Positions 46,366 through 54,517 of a stretch of 64,000 nucleotides of DNA are shown piece after piece (position 1 is the first letter of the stretch; every line of letters starts with the position of its first letter). The notes below the pieces were generated by a model that saw nothing but the letters and a program-made list of their open reading frames with translations, did not search any database and was not told the origin of the DNA. A program made the position numbers and the translations under genes. Source of the stretch: Tabrizicola soli. Its GTDB lineage: Bacteria; Pseudomonadota; Alphaproteobacteria; Rhodobacterales; Rhodobacteraceae. The DNA lies in the NCBI RefSeq assembly GCF_015999335.1, contig NZ_JAEACP010000014.1, positions 62,001-126,000 of the forward strand, written 5' to 3'.

Positions 46366-47631
46366 TCAGGCCGAGGCCAGCGCGATCTTGGCTTTCGGCT
46401 TGCCCGCGGCACGGTCGATGAAGCTCAGGACCAGCGGGCGGATGTTCAACCGCCAGCTCTTTCCGGCGAAGATGCCGTAATGGCCCGCGCCCGGCTCGAG
46501 GTGGTGGCCCTTCTTCTCCTCCGGCAGGTTGGTCAAGAGCTTCAGCGCCGCCACGCATTGCCCCGGCGCCGAGATGTCGTCATTCGCGCCCTCGACCGTC
46601 ATCACCGAGACCCTTGTGATCGCGCCCATGTCCACCTTGCGGCCCGCAACCGTGAACTCGTTGCGCGCGACCTCGCCGTTCTTGAACAGGCGCTCCACCG
46701 TCGAGAGGTAGAACTCGGCCGTCATGTCCATCACCGCCAGGTATTCGTCGTAGAAGCGGTTGTGCGCATCATGATCCGAAGCCTCGCCCCGCGCGACGCG
46801 GAAGATCTGCTCGGTGAAGGCCTTGCTGTGACGCTCGGCGTTCATCGCGATGAAGCTTTGCAGCTGCAACAGGCCCGGATAGACCAGCCGTCCCGCGCCC
46901 TTGGACATGAAGCCGACGCGCTGGATCGCCAGATGCTCCAGCTGTCCCATCGTCACCCGGCGGCCGAAATCGGTGACCTCGGTCGGCGCGGCGTCGGGAT
47001 CGACCGGCCCGCCGATCAGGATCAGCGAACTGGGCTGCGCCTCGGGCGCCTCGGCCGCCAGATAGGCGGTGGCGGCCAGCGCCAGCGGGGCCGGCTGGCA
47101 GATCGCGATCACATGCGTCTCGGGGCCGAGGACCTTCATGAACTCGGCCAGGTAAAGGGTATAATCCTCGACGTCGAACTTGCCCGCGCTGACCGGAATG
47201 TCGCGCGCATTGTGCCAGTCGGTCACATAGACATCGGCGTCCGGCAGAAGCGAGGCCACGGTCGAGCGCAGGAGCGTCGCATAATGCCCTGACATCGGCG
47301 CGACCAAGAGCACCTTGCGCGCCATGGGCGAGCGGCGGCGGACGAAGAAATGCACCAGATTGCCGAAGGGCTTTTCCACCACCGGGTTCACGTCGACCAG
47401 ATGGTCCTGCCCGTCCGGTCCCACGATCGAGCGGATGCCCCAGTCGGGCTTGGCGATCATCCGGGCGAAGGTCCGTTCCGTGACGGTGCCCCAGGCCGCC
47501 ATCAGCGGCAGGAGCGGGTTCAGGGACATGGCGAAGGCGGGGTAACTGGCAAAGGCCTGAGCGGTGGAGCCCAGCCACTCATTGGTGTTGCGGGCGCTTT
47601 CCATCAGGTCGTAGGTATTGGTATACTTCAT
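46366..47631 (-). CDS. phaZ: Intracellular polyhydroxybutyrate depolymerase
   Basis: PhaZ degrades storage granules of PHB. The 421-residue protein matches the PhaZ1-type family: PMSGHYATLLRSTV (oxyanion pocket), VYVTDWHNARDIP, and the catalytic-Cys box VIAICQPAPLA (C178 in place of Ser). C-terminal VEGANDDISAPGQ and PGAGHYGIFAG carry the acid and His. ATG at 47631 follows GAGGAG. It is divergent from phaC with 97 bp between, so both promoters overlap. Confidence 0.95.
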   Translation of the reverse strand: MKYTNTYDLMESARNTNEWLGSTAQAFASYPAFAMSLNPLLPLMAAWGTVTERTFARMIAKPDWGIRSIVGPDGQDHLVDVNPVVEKPFGNLVHFFVRRRSPMARKVLLVAPMSGHYATLLRSTVASLLPDADVYVTDWHNARDIPVSAGKFDVEDYTLYLAEFMKVLGPETHVIAICQPAPLALAATAYLAAEAPEAQPSSLILIGGPVDPDAAPTEVTDFGRRVTMGQLEHLAIQRVGFMSKGAGRLVYPGLLQLQSFIAMNAERHSKAFTEQIFRVARGEASDHDAHNRFYDEYLAVMDMTAEFYLSTVERLFKNGEVARNEFTVAGRKVDMGAITRVSVMTVEGANDDISAPGQCVAALKLLTNLPEEKKGHHLEPGAGHYGIFAGKSWRLNIRPLVLSFIDRAAGKPKAKIALASA

Positions 47632-47728
47632 CAAGTCTCCTCACCCTTGCGGGCGCTTGGTGCACGGCGGGCCTTGGAACGGACAGCGCAATGCTGCACA
47701 GCGGCAAGAATAGGTGGGAACCATTCGC

Positions 47729-49528
47729 GTGACAACAGAAGATAAGACTCCGGTGAGCGACGAAACCGAAGCCCGCCTCGCGCGGTTGAACGCCAACCTC
47801 GCCAAGGTCGAGGAGCTGTCGAAGCGGCTGACCGCCGCGCTGGCGCATCGCCGCCCGGTCGATCCCGCGCTGCATGGCCCCGCGCCCGATGTCTACATGA
47901 AGGCCGCCGCCGCCTATCTGGCCGAGATGATGTCGAACCCCGCCAAGGTGGTCGAGCATCAGATCAACTACTGGGGCAAGACGCTGAAGCACTATGTCGA
48001 GGCGCAGCAGACCCTCGCCAAGGGCGAATTCAAGGCGCCCCCGGACCCGAACCCCAAGGACCGGCGCTTTTCCAACCCCCTGTGGGAAACGCATCCCTTC
48101 TTCAACTACCTCAAACAGCAGTACCAGCTGAACGCCGAGGCGATCAGCACCGCCGTCGGCGGCATGGACAGCCTGGATCCCGCCGACCGCAAGCGGGTGG
48201 AGTATTTCACCCGGCAGATCGTCGACATGTTCTCGCCGACCAATTTCCTGGGCACCAACCCGGACGCGCTGGAGAAGGCGGTGGAAACCGACGGCGCAAG
48301 CCTGGTGCAGGGGCTGGAGAACCTGGTCCGCGACATCGAGGCGAACCAGGGCGACCTTCTGGTCACGCTGGCCGACCGCGAGGCGTTCAAGGTCGGCGAG
48401 AACCTCGCCACCTCACCCGGCGCGGTGGTCTACCGCAACCGGATGATGGAGCTGATCCAGTACGAACCCACCACCGAGAAGGTGCACAAGACCCCGCTGG
48501 TGATCTTCCCGCCCTGGATCAACAAGTTCTACATCCTGGACCTCAAGCCCGCGAATTCGCTGATCAAGTGGATCGTGGACCAGGGCTTCACGCTCTTCGT
48601 CGTCTCCTGGGTCAACCCGGATGCCTCCTATGCCGGCACGACGATGGACGACTATATCCGCGACGGCTACCTCCGCGCCATGGCCGAGGTCCGCCGCATC
48701 ACCGGCGAGAAGCAGATCAACGCCACCGGCTACTGCATCGCCGGCACCACGCTGGGCCTCACGCTGGCGCATCTGCAGAAGGCCGGGGACCATTCGGTCA
48801 AATCGGCCACCTTCTTCACCACGCTGACCGATTTCTCCGACCCCGGCGAGGTCGGCGTCTTCCTGAACAACGACTTCGTCGACGGGATCGAGCGGCAGAC
48901 CGAACGCGATGGGATCCTGTCCAGGTTCTTCATGTCGCGCACTTTCAGTTTCCTGCGCTCGAACGACCTGATCTACACCCCGGCGATCAAGTCCTACATG
49001 CTGGGCGAGGCGCCGCCCGCCTTCGATCTCCTCTACTGGAACGGCGACAGCACCAACCTTCCGGCGAGGATGGCCGTCGAATACCTGCGCGGCCTGTGCC
49101 AACAGGACGGCTTCGCCAGGGGCGAGTTCCAGGTCTTCGGCAGCCCGGTCGATCTTGCCGAGGTGAAGCTGCCGCTCTGCGCCGTCGCCTGCGAGACCGA
49201 CCACATCGCGCACTGGCGGGGCAGCTTCAACGGCGTCAAGCAGATGGGATCGAAGGACAAGACCTTCATCCTGTCGCAGTCCGGCCATATCGCCGGGATC
49301 ATCAACCCGCCCTCCAAGGACAAGTACGGCCATTACACCTCCGACGCCCCCGTCGCAGGCGCGCCCGAGGACTGGCTGAAGTCCGCGACCTTCCACAAGG
49401 GCAGCTGGTGGCCGCGCTGGGGCGAATGGCTGAAGGCCCGTTCCGGCCCGCTGGTCAAGGCCCGGATCCCGGTCGATTCGCTGGCCGCCGCACCCGGAAC
49501 CTACGTCACCGCCACGCCCGAGACCTGA
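47729..49528 (+). CDS. phaC: Class I polyhydroxyalkanoate synthase
   Basis: PhaC polymerises 3-hydroxybutyryl-CoA at the granule surface. The 599-residue protein has the family N-terminal part (YVEAQQTLAKG, DRRFSNPLWETHPFFNYLKQ), the catalytic lipase-like box GYCIAGT with C336, VSWVNPDASYAGTTMDDY, and the HWRGSFNGVKQM and LSQSGHIAGIINPP segments with Asp/His residues. The start is GTG at 47729; a GTG at 47714 is possible. The phaZ-phaC spacer contains a partial PhaR-like motif (CTGCACAGCGGC). Confidence 0.96.
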   Translation: MTTEDKTPVSDETEARLARLNANLAKVEELSKRLTAALAHRRPVDPALHGPAPDVYMKAAAAYLAEMMSNPAKVVEHQINYWGKTLKHYVEAQQTLAKGEFKAPPDPNPKDRRFSNPLWETHPFFNYLKQQYQLNAEAISTAVGGMDSLDPADRKRVEYFTRQIVDMFSPTNFLGTNPDALEKAVETDGASLVQGLENLVRDIEANQGDLLVTLADREAFKVGENLATSPGAVVYRNRMMELIQYEPTTEKVHKTPLVIFPPWINKFYILDLKPANSLIKWIVDQGFTLFVVSWVNPDASYAGTTMDDYIRDGYLRAMAEVRRITGEKQINATGYCIAGTTLGLTLAHLQKAGDHSVKSATFFTTLTDFSDPGEVGVFLNNDFVDGIERQTERDGILSRFFMSRTFSFLRSNDLIYTPAIKSYMLGEAPPAFDLLYWNGDSTNLPARMAVEYLRGLCQQDGFARGEFQVFGSPVDLAEVKLPLCAVACETDHIAHWRGSFNGVKQMGSKDKTFILSQSGHIAGIINPPSKDKYGHYTSDAPVAGAPEDWLKSATFHKGSWWPRWGEWLKARSGPLVKARIPVDSLAAAPGTYVTATPET

Positions 49529-49576
49529 CATTTCATCGCCTTTACGCGGGGTTAATCGCCGCAACCGGCGGTTTTG

Positions 49577-49614
49577 CTGCATTGCAGAAACAGACTTGAA
49601 ATGCTGCACCGCAG
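49577..49614. promoter_or_regulatory. Two PhaR-type operator sites upstream of phaP
   Basis: CTGCATTGCAG (49577-49587) and CTGCACCGCAG (49604-49614) both fit the CTGC-N3-GCAG dyad described for PhaR in Rhodobacter/Paracoccus. Centres are 27 bp apart. They sit 58 bp before phaP, matching granule-controlled repression of phasin. Confidence 0.8.
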
Positions 49615-49671
49615 CATGTATATCCCTGTCATGTCGAACCGGGGCGATCCCGGACAAAGCGGAGCAAAGAA

Positions 49672-50121
49672 ATGACCAAGACCCCCGATTTCACCAAGGT
49701 CGTGCAGGACATGATGGCCTCCATCCCGGTTGACGCCTCGGCCTTCCAGAACGCCTTCAAGACCCAGGCCGCCTTCGCCGAGAAATTCTCGAAAGTGGCG
49801 ATCGAAGCCGCCGAGAAGTCGACCGAGATCTCGGCCAAATGGGCCAAGGACACCCTCGCCAAGGTTTCCGACATCTCGAAAGCCAAGGCCGAGCCGACCG
49901 ACTACACCAAGGCCGCCACCGATTTCGCTTCGGCCGCTGCCGAGATGGCTGCCGAGAACCTGGCCGCCTTCGCCGAAGTCGCCAAGAAAGTGCAGATGGA
50001 AACCGTCGAGCTGATGCTGGCCGCCGGCAAGGACATGTCGGAAGACGCCACCGCCGCCGTGAAGAAGGCCACCGCCGAAGTGACCTCGGTCGCGAAAAAG
50101 GCCGCTGCGGCCGCGAAGTAA
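49672..50121 (+). CDS. phaP: Phasin
   Basis: PhaP coats PHB granules and limits their size. The 149-residue Ala/Lys-rich, mostly helical protein (ASAFQNAFKTQAAFAEKF, ISAKWAKDTLAKVSDISKAK) fits the phasin_2-type family and ends in a Lys/Ala tail (VAKKAAAAAK). No cysteine or signal peptide. Two PhaR sites precede it and a strong terminator follows, so it is probably expressed alone at high level. Confidence 0.94.
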   Translation: MTKTPDFTKVVQDMMASIPVDASAFQNAFKTQAAFAEKFSKVAIEAAEKSTEISAKWAKDTLAKVSDISKAKAEPTDYTKAATDFASAAAEMAAENLAAFAEVAKKVQMETVELMLAAGKDMSEDATAAVKKATAEVTSVAKKAAAAAK

Positions 50122-50158
50122 TCGGCATCAGGCAAGATTACGCGCCGTTTCGCGCGAA

Positions 50159-50191
50159 GGGCCCGGAGGCGACTCCGGGCCCTGTTCTTTT
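50159..50191 (+). terminator. Rho-independent terminator after phaP
   Basis: Nine-bp stem GGGCCCGGA / TCCGGGCCC with a 6-base loop followed by TGTTCTTTT, about 37 bp after the stop codon. Confidence 0.92.
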
Positions 50192-50236
50192 GCCGGCCCC
50201 GCGCTAGACTCTCCCGGATCACGCGTGAGGCCCGCG

Positions 50237-50866
50237 ATGCTGACGCTCTGGACCTATGACTGGGTGCCCCCGCCCCCCCGCGGCCATGTCCGCGACATCC
50301 GCCTGCGCTGGGCGATGATCGAGGCCGGCCTGCCCTATACCGTCGCCACCGTCCCCTTCGACAATCGCGGCCCCGACCACCTCGCCCGCCAGCCCTTCGC
50401 CCAGGTCCCCTTCCTGACCGACGGCGGGATCACCCTGTTCGAAAGCGGCGCCTGCCTGCTGCACCTTGCCGAAAAGTCCGAAACCCTGATGCCGCGCGAT
50501 CCCGCAGGCCGGGCCGACACGCTGCAATGGCTGATCGCCGGGCTGAACTCGGTCGAGATGGTCTCGGTCCCCTGGTGGTTCATCGGCCTCTCCCGGCCCG
50601 AGACGAACCCGCTGGACGGCTGGCTCGACCAGCGGCTGATGCGCCTCGCCGATGTGCTGGCAAGCCGCGACTGGCTGGCCGCCGGCCGCTTCACCGTGGC
50701 CGACATCCTGATGGCCGACATCCTGCGCGTCCCCGCCCTGCGCCCGCGCCTCGGCCCGCCGCTCGCGGCCTATCTCGACCGCACCCTCTCCCGCCCCGCC
50801 TTCGACCAGGCCCGGCAGGACCAGCTGGCCCATTTCGCGGCCGCAGACGCCGGCCGCCCCTCGTGA
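50237..50866 (+). CDS. Glutathione S-transferase family protein
   Basis: A 209-residue two-domain GST: N-terminal thioredoxin-like fold with LTLWTYDWVPPPPRGHVRD, FAQVPFLTDGGITLFESGACLLHLAE (cis-Pro and Ser-rich glutathione site), and a C-terminal helical domain with WLAAGRFTVADILMADIL. ATG at 50237 is chosen rather than the GTG at 50225. Its place between phaP and phaR may be a chance insertion, since it has its own start after the phaP terminator. Confidence 0.88.
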   Translation: MLTLWTYDWVPPPPRGHVRDIRLRWAMIEAGLPYTVATVPFDNRGPDHLARQPFAQVPFLTDGGITLFESGACLLHLAEKSETLMPRDPAGRADTLQWLIAGLNSVEMVSVPWWFIGLSRPETNPLDGWLDQRLMRLADVLASRDWLAAGRFTVADILMADILRVPALRPRLGPPLAAYLDRTLSRPAFDQARQDQLAHFAAADAGRPS

Positions 50867-50930
50867 CCCTTTATTTCTGCGCAAGCCTCCCCTAGACTTC
50901 TCTGCAAGCGCAAAAGGCGCGGGGGGAACC

Positions 50931-51476
50931 ATGGCCGACACCGACAAGCCGCTCTTGATCAAGCGTTACGCCAGCCGCCGGCTCTACAACACCGAAACCT
51001 CGGATTACGTCACGCTCGAGGATATCGCCGGCTTCATCCGCCAGGGGCGCGAGGTGCAGATCGTCGACCTCAAGACCGGCGACGACCTGACCCGGCAATA
51101 TCTCCTCCAGATCGTGGCCGAGCATGAATCCAAGGGCGAAAGCGTCCTGCCCGTCGACGTGCTGACCGACCTCGTGCGCAGCTACACCAGCGGGATGCAG
51201 TCGATCGTGCCGCAGTTCCTCGCCACCTCGTTCGAGATGCTGCGCGACAGCCAGTCCAAGATGATGGAGAATCTCTCCGCCTTCCCGAACCCGATGGCCG
51301 CCGTTCCCGGATTCGAGGCGATGCGCAAGCAGCAGGAGGCCTTCCTCAAGTCGATGATGGGCGGCATGCCCGCCTGGGGCGGCTCGGGCCCGGCGAAAGA
51401 GGAAACGTCTTCCGAGGACATCGCCGAGATCAAGAAGCAACTGGCCGAGTTGCAGAAGAAACTGTCCAGGCTCTAG
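50931..51476 (+). CDS. phaR: PHA synthesis repressor PhaR
   Basis: PhaR binds both PHB granules and DNA, repressing phaP and itself until granules form. The 181-residue protein has the N-terminal DNA-binding domain KRYASRRLYNTETSDYVTLED and IAGFIRQGREVQIVDLKTG, followed by the PHB accumulation domain (YTSGMQSIVPQFLATSFEML) and a C-terminal coiled coil (EIKKQLAELQKKLSRL). GGGGGGAA precedes the ATG. TGCGCA-like sequence before it may serve autoregulation. Confidence 0.95.
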   Translation: MADTDKPLLIKRYASRRLYNTETSDYVTLEDIAGFIRQGREVQIVDLKTGDDLTRQYLLQIVAEHESKGESVLPVDVLTDLVRSYTSGMQSIVPQFLATSFEMLRDSQSKMMENLSAFPNPMAAVPGFEAMRKQQEAFLKSMMGGMPAWGGSGPAKEETSSEDIAEIKKQLAELQKKLSRL

Positions 51477-52418
51477 ATGGCCGAAGCCGAAGGCCGCGTC
51501 ACGCTCTGGGGGATCGAGGTCTTCGTCGCCGCAGCCGAGGAAGGCTCGATCTCGGCCGCCGCCCGCCGCCTCGGCGTCAGCCCCTCCGCCGTCAGCCAGC
51601 AGCTATCGGGACTCGAGGCCGCACTGGGGGCGGTCCTGCTCGACCGCTCCGGCCGTCCGATGCAGGTCACCCCGGCCGGCGCCATGTTCCGCCGCCACGC
51701 CCAGACCATCCTGAACGCCGCCTCCGAGGCCCGGGCCGAGCTTGCCATGGCCGACCTCTCCGGCCTGACCACGCTGCGCCTCGGCGTGATCGAGGATTTC
51801 GACAGCGACGTCACCCCGCGCCTGCTCTCCAGCCTCGCCCGCGACCTGAAGGGCTGCCGCTTCCTGCTGGAGACCGGGGCCAGCCACCGGCTGATGGACC
51901 AGCTCGAGGCCCGCGCGCTGGACATCGTCATCGCCGCCGACAGCGGCCCCGCGACCGAGGATTGGCGCGAGGTGCATCCATTGATGTCCGAGCCCTTCCT
52001 CTCCGTCACGCCCCCCGGCGCCCGGATCGAGGATCTGCCGCTGATCCTCTACACCGCGCGCCACCTGATGGGCCGCCAGATCGCCGCCCACCTGGCACGC
52101 CACGGCTTGAAGCCCGCGCACCGCTTCGAGCTGGACAGCTACGCCGCGATCCTGGCCATGGTCGCGGGCGGCGAGGGCTGGACCATCCTCACGCCGCTTG
52201 CGCTCCACCAGGCCCGCGCCTTCCGCGACAAGGTCGAGGTTCGCCCCCTGCCCTTCCCGGCACTCGAACGCACCCTCTCGCTCTCCGCCCGCGCCGGCAT
52301 CCTGCACGGCATCCCCGCCCAGATCGCCGCCCGGCTGAAACCGCTGATCGCCGAGGTCGTGATCGCCCCCGCGCTTGCCGCCGCCCCCTGGCTCACCCCC
52401 GCGCTGAGGGTGCTCTGA
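51477..52418 (+). CDS. LysR-family transcriptional regulator
   Basis: A 313-residue regulator with N-terminal winged helix-turn-helix (FVAAAEEGSISAAARRLGVSPSAVSQQLSGLE) and a C-terminal periplasmic-binding-like effector domain (LRLGVIEDFDSDVTPRLL). It begins directly after the phaR stop codon, so it may be co-transcribed with phaR, though it may act on the downstream DegT gene. Target and effector unknown. Confidence 0.9.
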   Translation: MAEAEGRVTLWGIEVFVAAAEEGSISAAARRLGVSPSAVSQQLSGLEAALGAVLLDRSGRPMQVTPAGAMFRRHAQTILNAASEARAELAMADLSGLTTLRLGVIEDFDSDVTPRLLSSLARDLKGCRFLLETGASHRLMDQLEARALDIVIAADSGPATEDWREVHPLMSEPFLSVTPPGARIEDLPLILYTARHLMGRQIAAHLARHGLKPAHRFELDSYAAILAMVAGGEGWTILTPLALHQARAFRDKVEVRPLPFPALERTLSLSARAGILHGIPAQIAARLKPLIAEVVIAPALAAAPWLTPALRVL

Positions 52419-52440
52419 CCCGCAAACCGGACACGCCCGC

Positions 52441-52475
52441 CTTTCATCCTTGCCCGAATATCCCCACCAGAGGTG
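52441..52475. repeat. Intergenic repeat with TTTCATC...AATATCCCC core, copy 1
   Basis: Shares TTTCATC-TTGC-AATATCCCC-CC-GAGG with the copy at 57693-57728, with a few substitutions. A Rhodobacterales-type intergenic element is suspected. Confidence 0.6.
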
Positions 52476-52481
52476 CAATTC

Positions 52482-52523
52482 GCTGGCGCCACTGGTTCGA
52501 GCCAGCAAGTTGCGGGCGCCAGC
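52482..52523. repeat. Nested hairpin
   Basis: GCTGGCGCC and GGCGCCAGC form a perfect 9-bp outer stem; inside, CTGG-TTCGAG-CCAG forms a second stem. It lies 64 bp after the LysR stop. No U-tract follows. Confidence 0.7.
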
Positions 52524-52563
52524 ACGACGCACGCCGCCGGAATCACCCGCGGCAGAAGGGCGC

Positions 52564-52602
52564 CTCCCCTCCCCCTCGTGGGGAGGGGATGGGGGTGGGG
52601 GG
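52564..52602. repeat. GC-rich dispersed repeat, copy 2
   Basis: CCCCCTCGTGGGGAGGGGAT continues into GGGGGTGGGGGG; the same 32 bases occur at 57784-57815 and a divergent form at 9942-9980. Confidence 0.85.
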
Positions 52603-52689
52603 ACGCCTGCCAGAACCCTGACGCCTCCCTAGTGAAAACGCCAACCCATTGATTTCAAAGGGTCGGAACAACCCGCCGCGCGCGGCGGC

Positions 52690-53877
52690 CTAGCCGCGCA
52701 CCTCGACCGCCGCATCCACGATCGCCGCGGCGATATAGTCCAGTTCCGCCTCGGTCAGCCGGGTCGGCAGCCGCACGTCGCAGGCCCGCATCAGCATCGC
52801 CCGGGTCTGCGGCAGCTCCGGCACCTCGCCCAGGAACTGCCAGTTCCAGAACGCCCGCGCATTGCCCTCGCTCAGCCCGAAGACCTGCACCGACACCCCC
52901 CGCGCCTTGGCCGCCGCCTGGAAGTCCAGCGCCTGCTGGTCCGACCAGCCGCCAACCAGGTTGAACTGGATCGAATCCGGCGCGCGTTCCTCGGGCCCCA
53001 GTGCCTCGGGCACCGCCAGATGCGCCGAAAGGTTCAGCACCGCAGCAACGCGGTCATGCCCCGCCCGGCCCTTCGCCACCCGCTCCGCCACCAGCGGCAG
53101 CTGCGGCCGGATCACCGCCGCCGACAGGTTCTGCATCCGCAGGTTATACAAGGGCAGCTTGTTCTGCCAATGCGCGCAGGAATTGGTCAGCCCCGGATGC
53201 TTCTTCCAGTTCGCCTCATAGGCCCCCGACATGATGATCGCCCGCGCCGCGATCTCGGGATCGTCGGTGATCATGATCCCGCCCTCGCCGGCGTTCACCA
53301 GCTTGTAGGACTGGAAGCTGAAGCAGCCGACCCTGCCGATCGTGCCGATGTTGCGCCCGTCCCAGACCGTGCCCAGCGAATGCGCCGCATCCTCGATCAC
53401 CGGCACGCCCGCCGCATCGGACAGCGCCATGATCGTGTCCATGTCCGAGGTATGCCCCCGCATGTGGCTGATCAGCACGGCATCCGCCTCCGGCAGCTTG
53501 CGCGCGAAATCCGCCATGTCGACGCGGTAGTTGTCGCCCACCTCGACCAGCACCGGCACGCAATCGGCATGCACGACCGAGGACGGCACCGCCGCGAAGG
53601 TGAAGGCCGGGATCAGCACCTTCGCGCCACGCGGCAGGTCCAGCGCCTTCAGCGACAGGAACAGCGCGGCCGAGCAGGAGGAGACCGCCAGCGCATAGCG
53701 CGCGCCCAGAAGCTCGGCGAATTCCTTCTCCAGAAGTGCCACCGGAGCATCCGAGGGCGCGGTGTAGCGAAAGAGGTCCCCCGACAGAAGCAGCCGGTCG
53801 ATCTCGGCCCGCGCGGCCTCGGGGATCGCTTCGGCATCATAGACATTCGGGGCGAGGGTTTGACCATCCGGGGCCAT
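52690..53877 (-). CDS. DegT/DnrJ/EryC1-family PLP aminotransferase
   Basis: A 395-residue aminotransferase/dehydratase-like enzyme of the sugar aminotransferase type. PLP-lysine K192 is in FSFQSYKLVNAGEGG, with the SSCSAALFLSLKAL phosphate site and PVIEDAAHSLGT before it. The family usually makes amino sugars, but no other sugar genes are nearby, so its substrate is unclear. The ATG at 53877 follows AAAGGTG, which lies inside a strong dyad. It is separated from soxG by 94 bp. Confidence 0.85.
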   Translation of the reverse strand: MAPDGQTLAPNVYDAEAIPEAARAEIDRLLLSGDLFRYTAPSDAPVALLEKEFAELLGARYALAVSSCSAALFLSLKALDLPRGAKVLIPAFTFAAVPSSVVHADCVPVLVEVGDNYRVDMADFARKLPEADAVLISHMRGHTSDMDTIMALSDAAGVPVIEDAAHSLGTVWDGRNIGTIGRVGCFSFQSYKLVNAGEGGIMITDDPEIAARAIIMSGAYEANWKKHPGLTNSCAHWQNKLPLYNLRMQNLSAAVIRPQLPLVAERVAKGRAGHDRVAAVLNLSAHLAVPEALGPEERAPDSIQFNLVGGWSDQQALDFQAAAKARGVSVQVFGLSEGNARAFWNWQFLGEVPELPQTRAMLMRACDVRLPTRLTEAELDYIAAAIVDAAVEVRG

Positions 53878-53882
53878 TCGTG

Positions 53883-53915
53883 CACCTTTTCTGAAACTCA
53901 GGTTCAGGAAAGGTG
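53883..53915 (-). promoter_or_regulatory. Dyad over the ribosome binding site of the DegT gene
   Basis: Thirteen-bp arms (CACCTTTTCTGAA / TTCAGGAAAGGTG, one mismatch) with a 7-base loop lie 5 bp upstream of the start codon. In the mRNA the ribosome binding site AAAGGTG would be paired. It overlaps a smaller GGTGT-AA-ACACC dyad at 53912-53923. It could be an RNA switch or a protein operator. Confidence 0.6.
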
Positions 53916-53971
53916 TAAACACCCAGTCAGTGACGCGCCAGTGACAAATTTTTCCGCTCGCGCCTTTCCGC

Positions 53972-54517
53972 CTAGAATTTCGTCCCGGCCCGCGCCGCCA
54001 GCATATCCATCGCGGCGTGGATCTCGTGCCAGGCGCTGCGCGCCATCGAGCGGAAGACCATGATCTCGAAGGCATGGTCGCCGGTGCGCAGGATCACCGC
54101 GTTCATGTGGTTCAACTGGCTGCGCAGCGCCGTGCCCACCGGGCAGGAGGCCAGCCGCAGGTCCAGTGGCACCAGCCGCGCCAGCACGTCGACCGCGCCC
54201 GCCCCGGACAGGCCCAGCACCGTCCAGCCATCCGTCTGGTCGGTCAGCGCCGCGCCCTCCAGCGCCGGGGGCTCCACGCCGATCAGGAAGGCCTGGTCGC
54301 GCCCGGTCCAGACGATGCGCGCACCCTTCTTTCCGGTGAAGGTGTTCGGCCCCGGCATCGCCAACCCCAGCGCCTTCAATCCCTTCGCCGCCAGCTTCCC
54401 CCCGCCAGGGAACAGCGCGACCGAGGTGATCGGCCCGACCTCGACCTCGGCCAGTGTGACAGGACCCAGCGTCTCCGTGCGCCCCTCGAGGGCGGATTTC
54501 GCGATCAGTTCAGGCAC
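53972..54517 (-). CDS. soxG: Sarcosine oxidase subunit gamma
   Basis: SoxG is the small gamma chain of the heterotetrameric sarcosine oxidase. The 181-residue protein has the usual TDQTDGWTVLGLSGAGAVDVLARLVPLDLR and MNAVILRTGDHAFEIMVFRSMARSAWHEI segments. The start is GTG at 54517, overlapping the soxA stop by 8 bp, so it is translationally coupled. Confidence 0.94.
   Translation of the reverse strand: MPELIAKSALEGRTETLGPVTLAEVEVGPITSVALFPGGGKLAAKGLKALGLAMPGPNTFTGKKGARIVWTGRDQAFLIGVEPPALEGAALTDQTDGWTVLGLSGAGAVDVLARLVPLDLRLASCPVGTALRSQLNHMNAVILRTGDHAFEIMVFRSMARSAWHEIHAAMDMLAARAGTKF

Larger units (their letters stand above)
52419..52689. other. Repeat-rich spacer after the LysR gene
   Basis: A 271-bp non-coding stretch. 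It contains, in order, a short element like that at 57693-57728, a nested hairpin at 52482-52523 and a G-rich repeat at 52564-52602. No reading frame is convincing. Confidence 0.6.

Noticed and set aside
52482-52523. tRNA-like fold because of GGTTCGAGCC
   Set aside because: No anticodon arm or acceptor stem of the right size; it is a simple nested hairpin.
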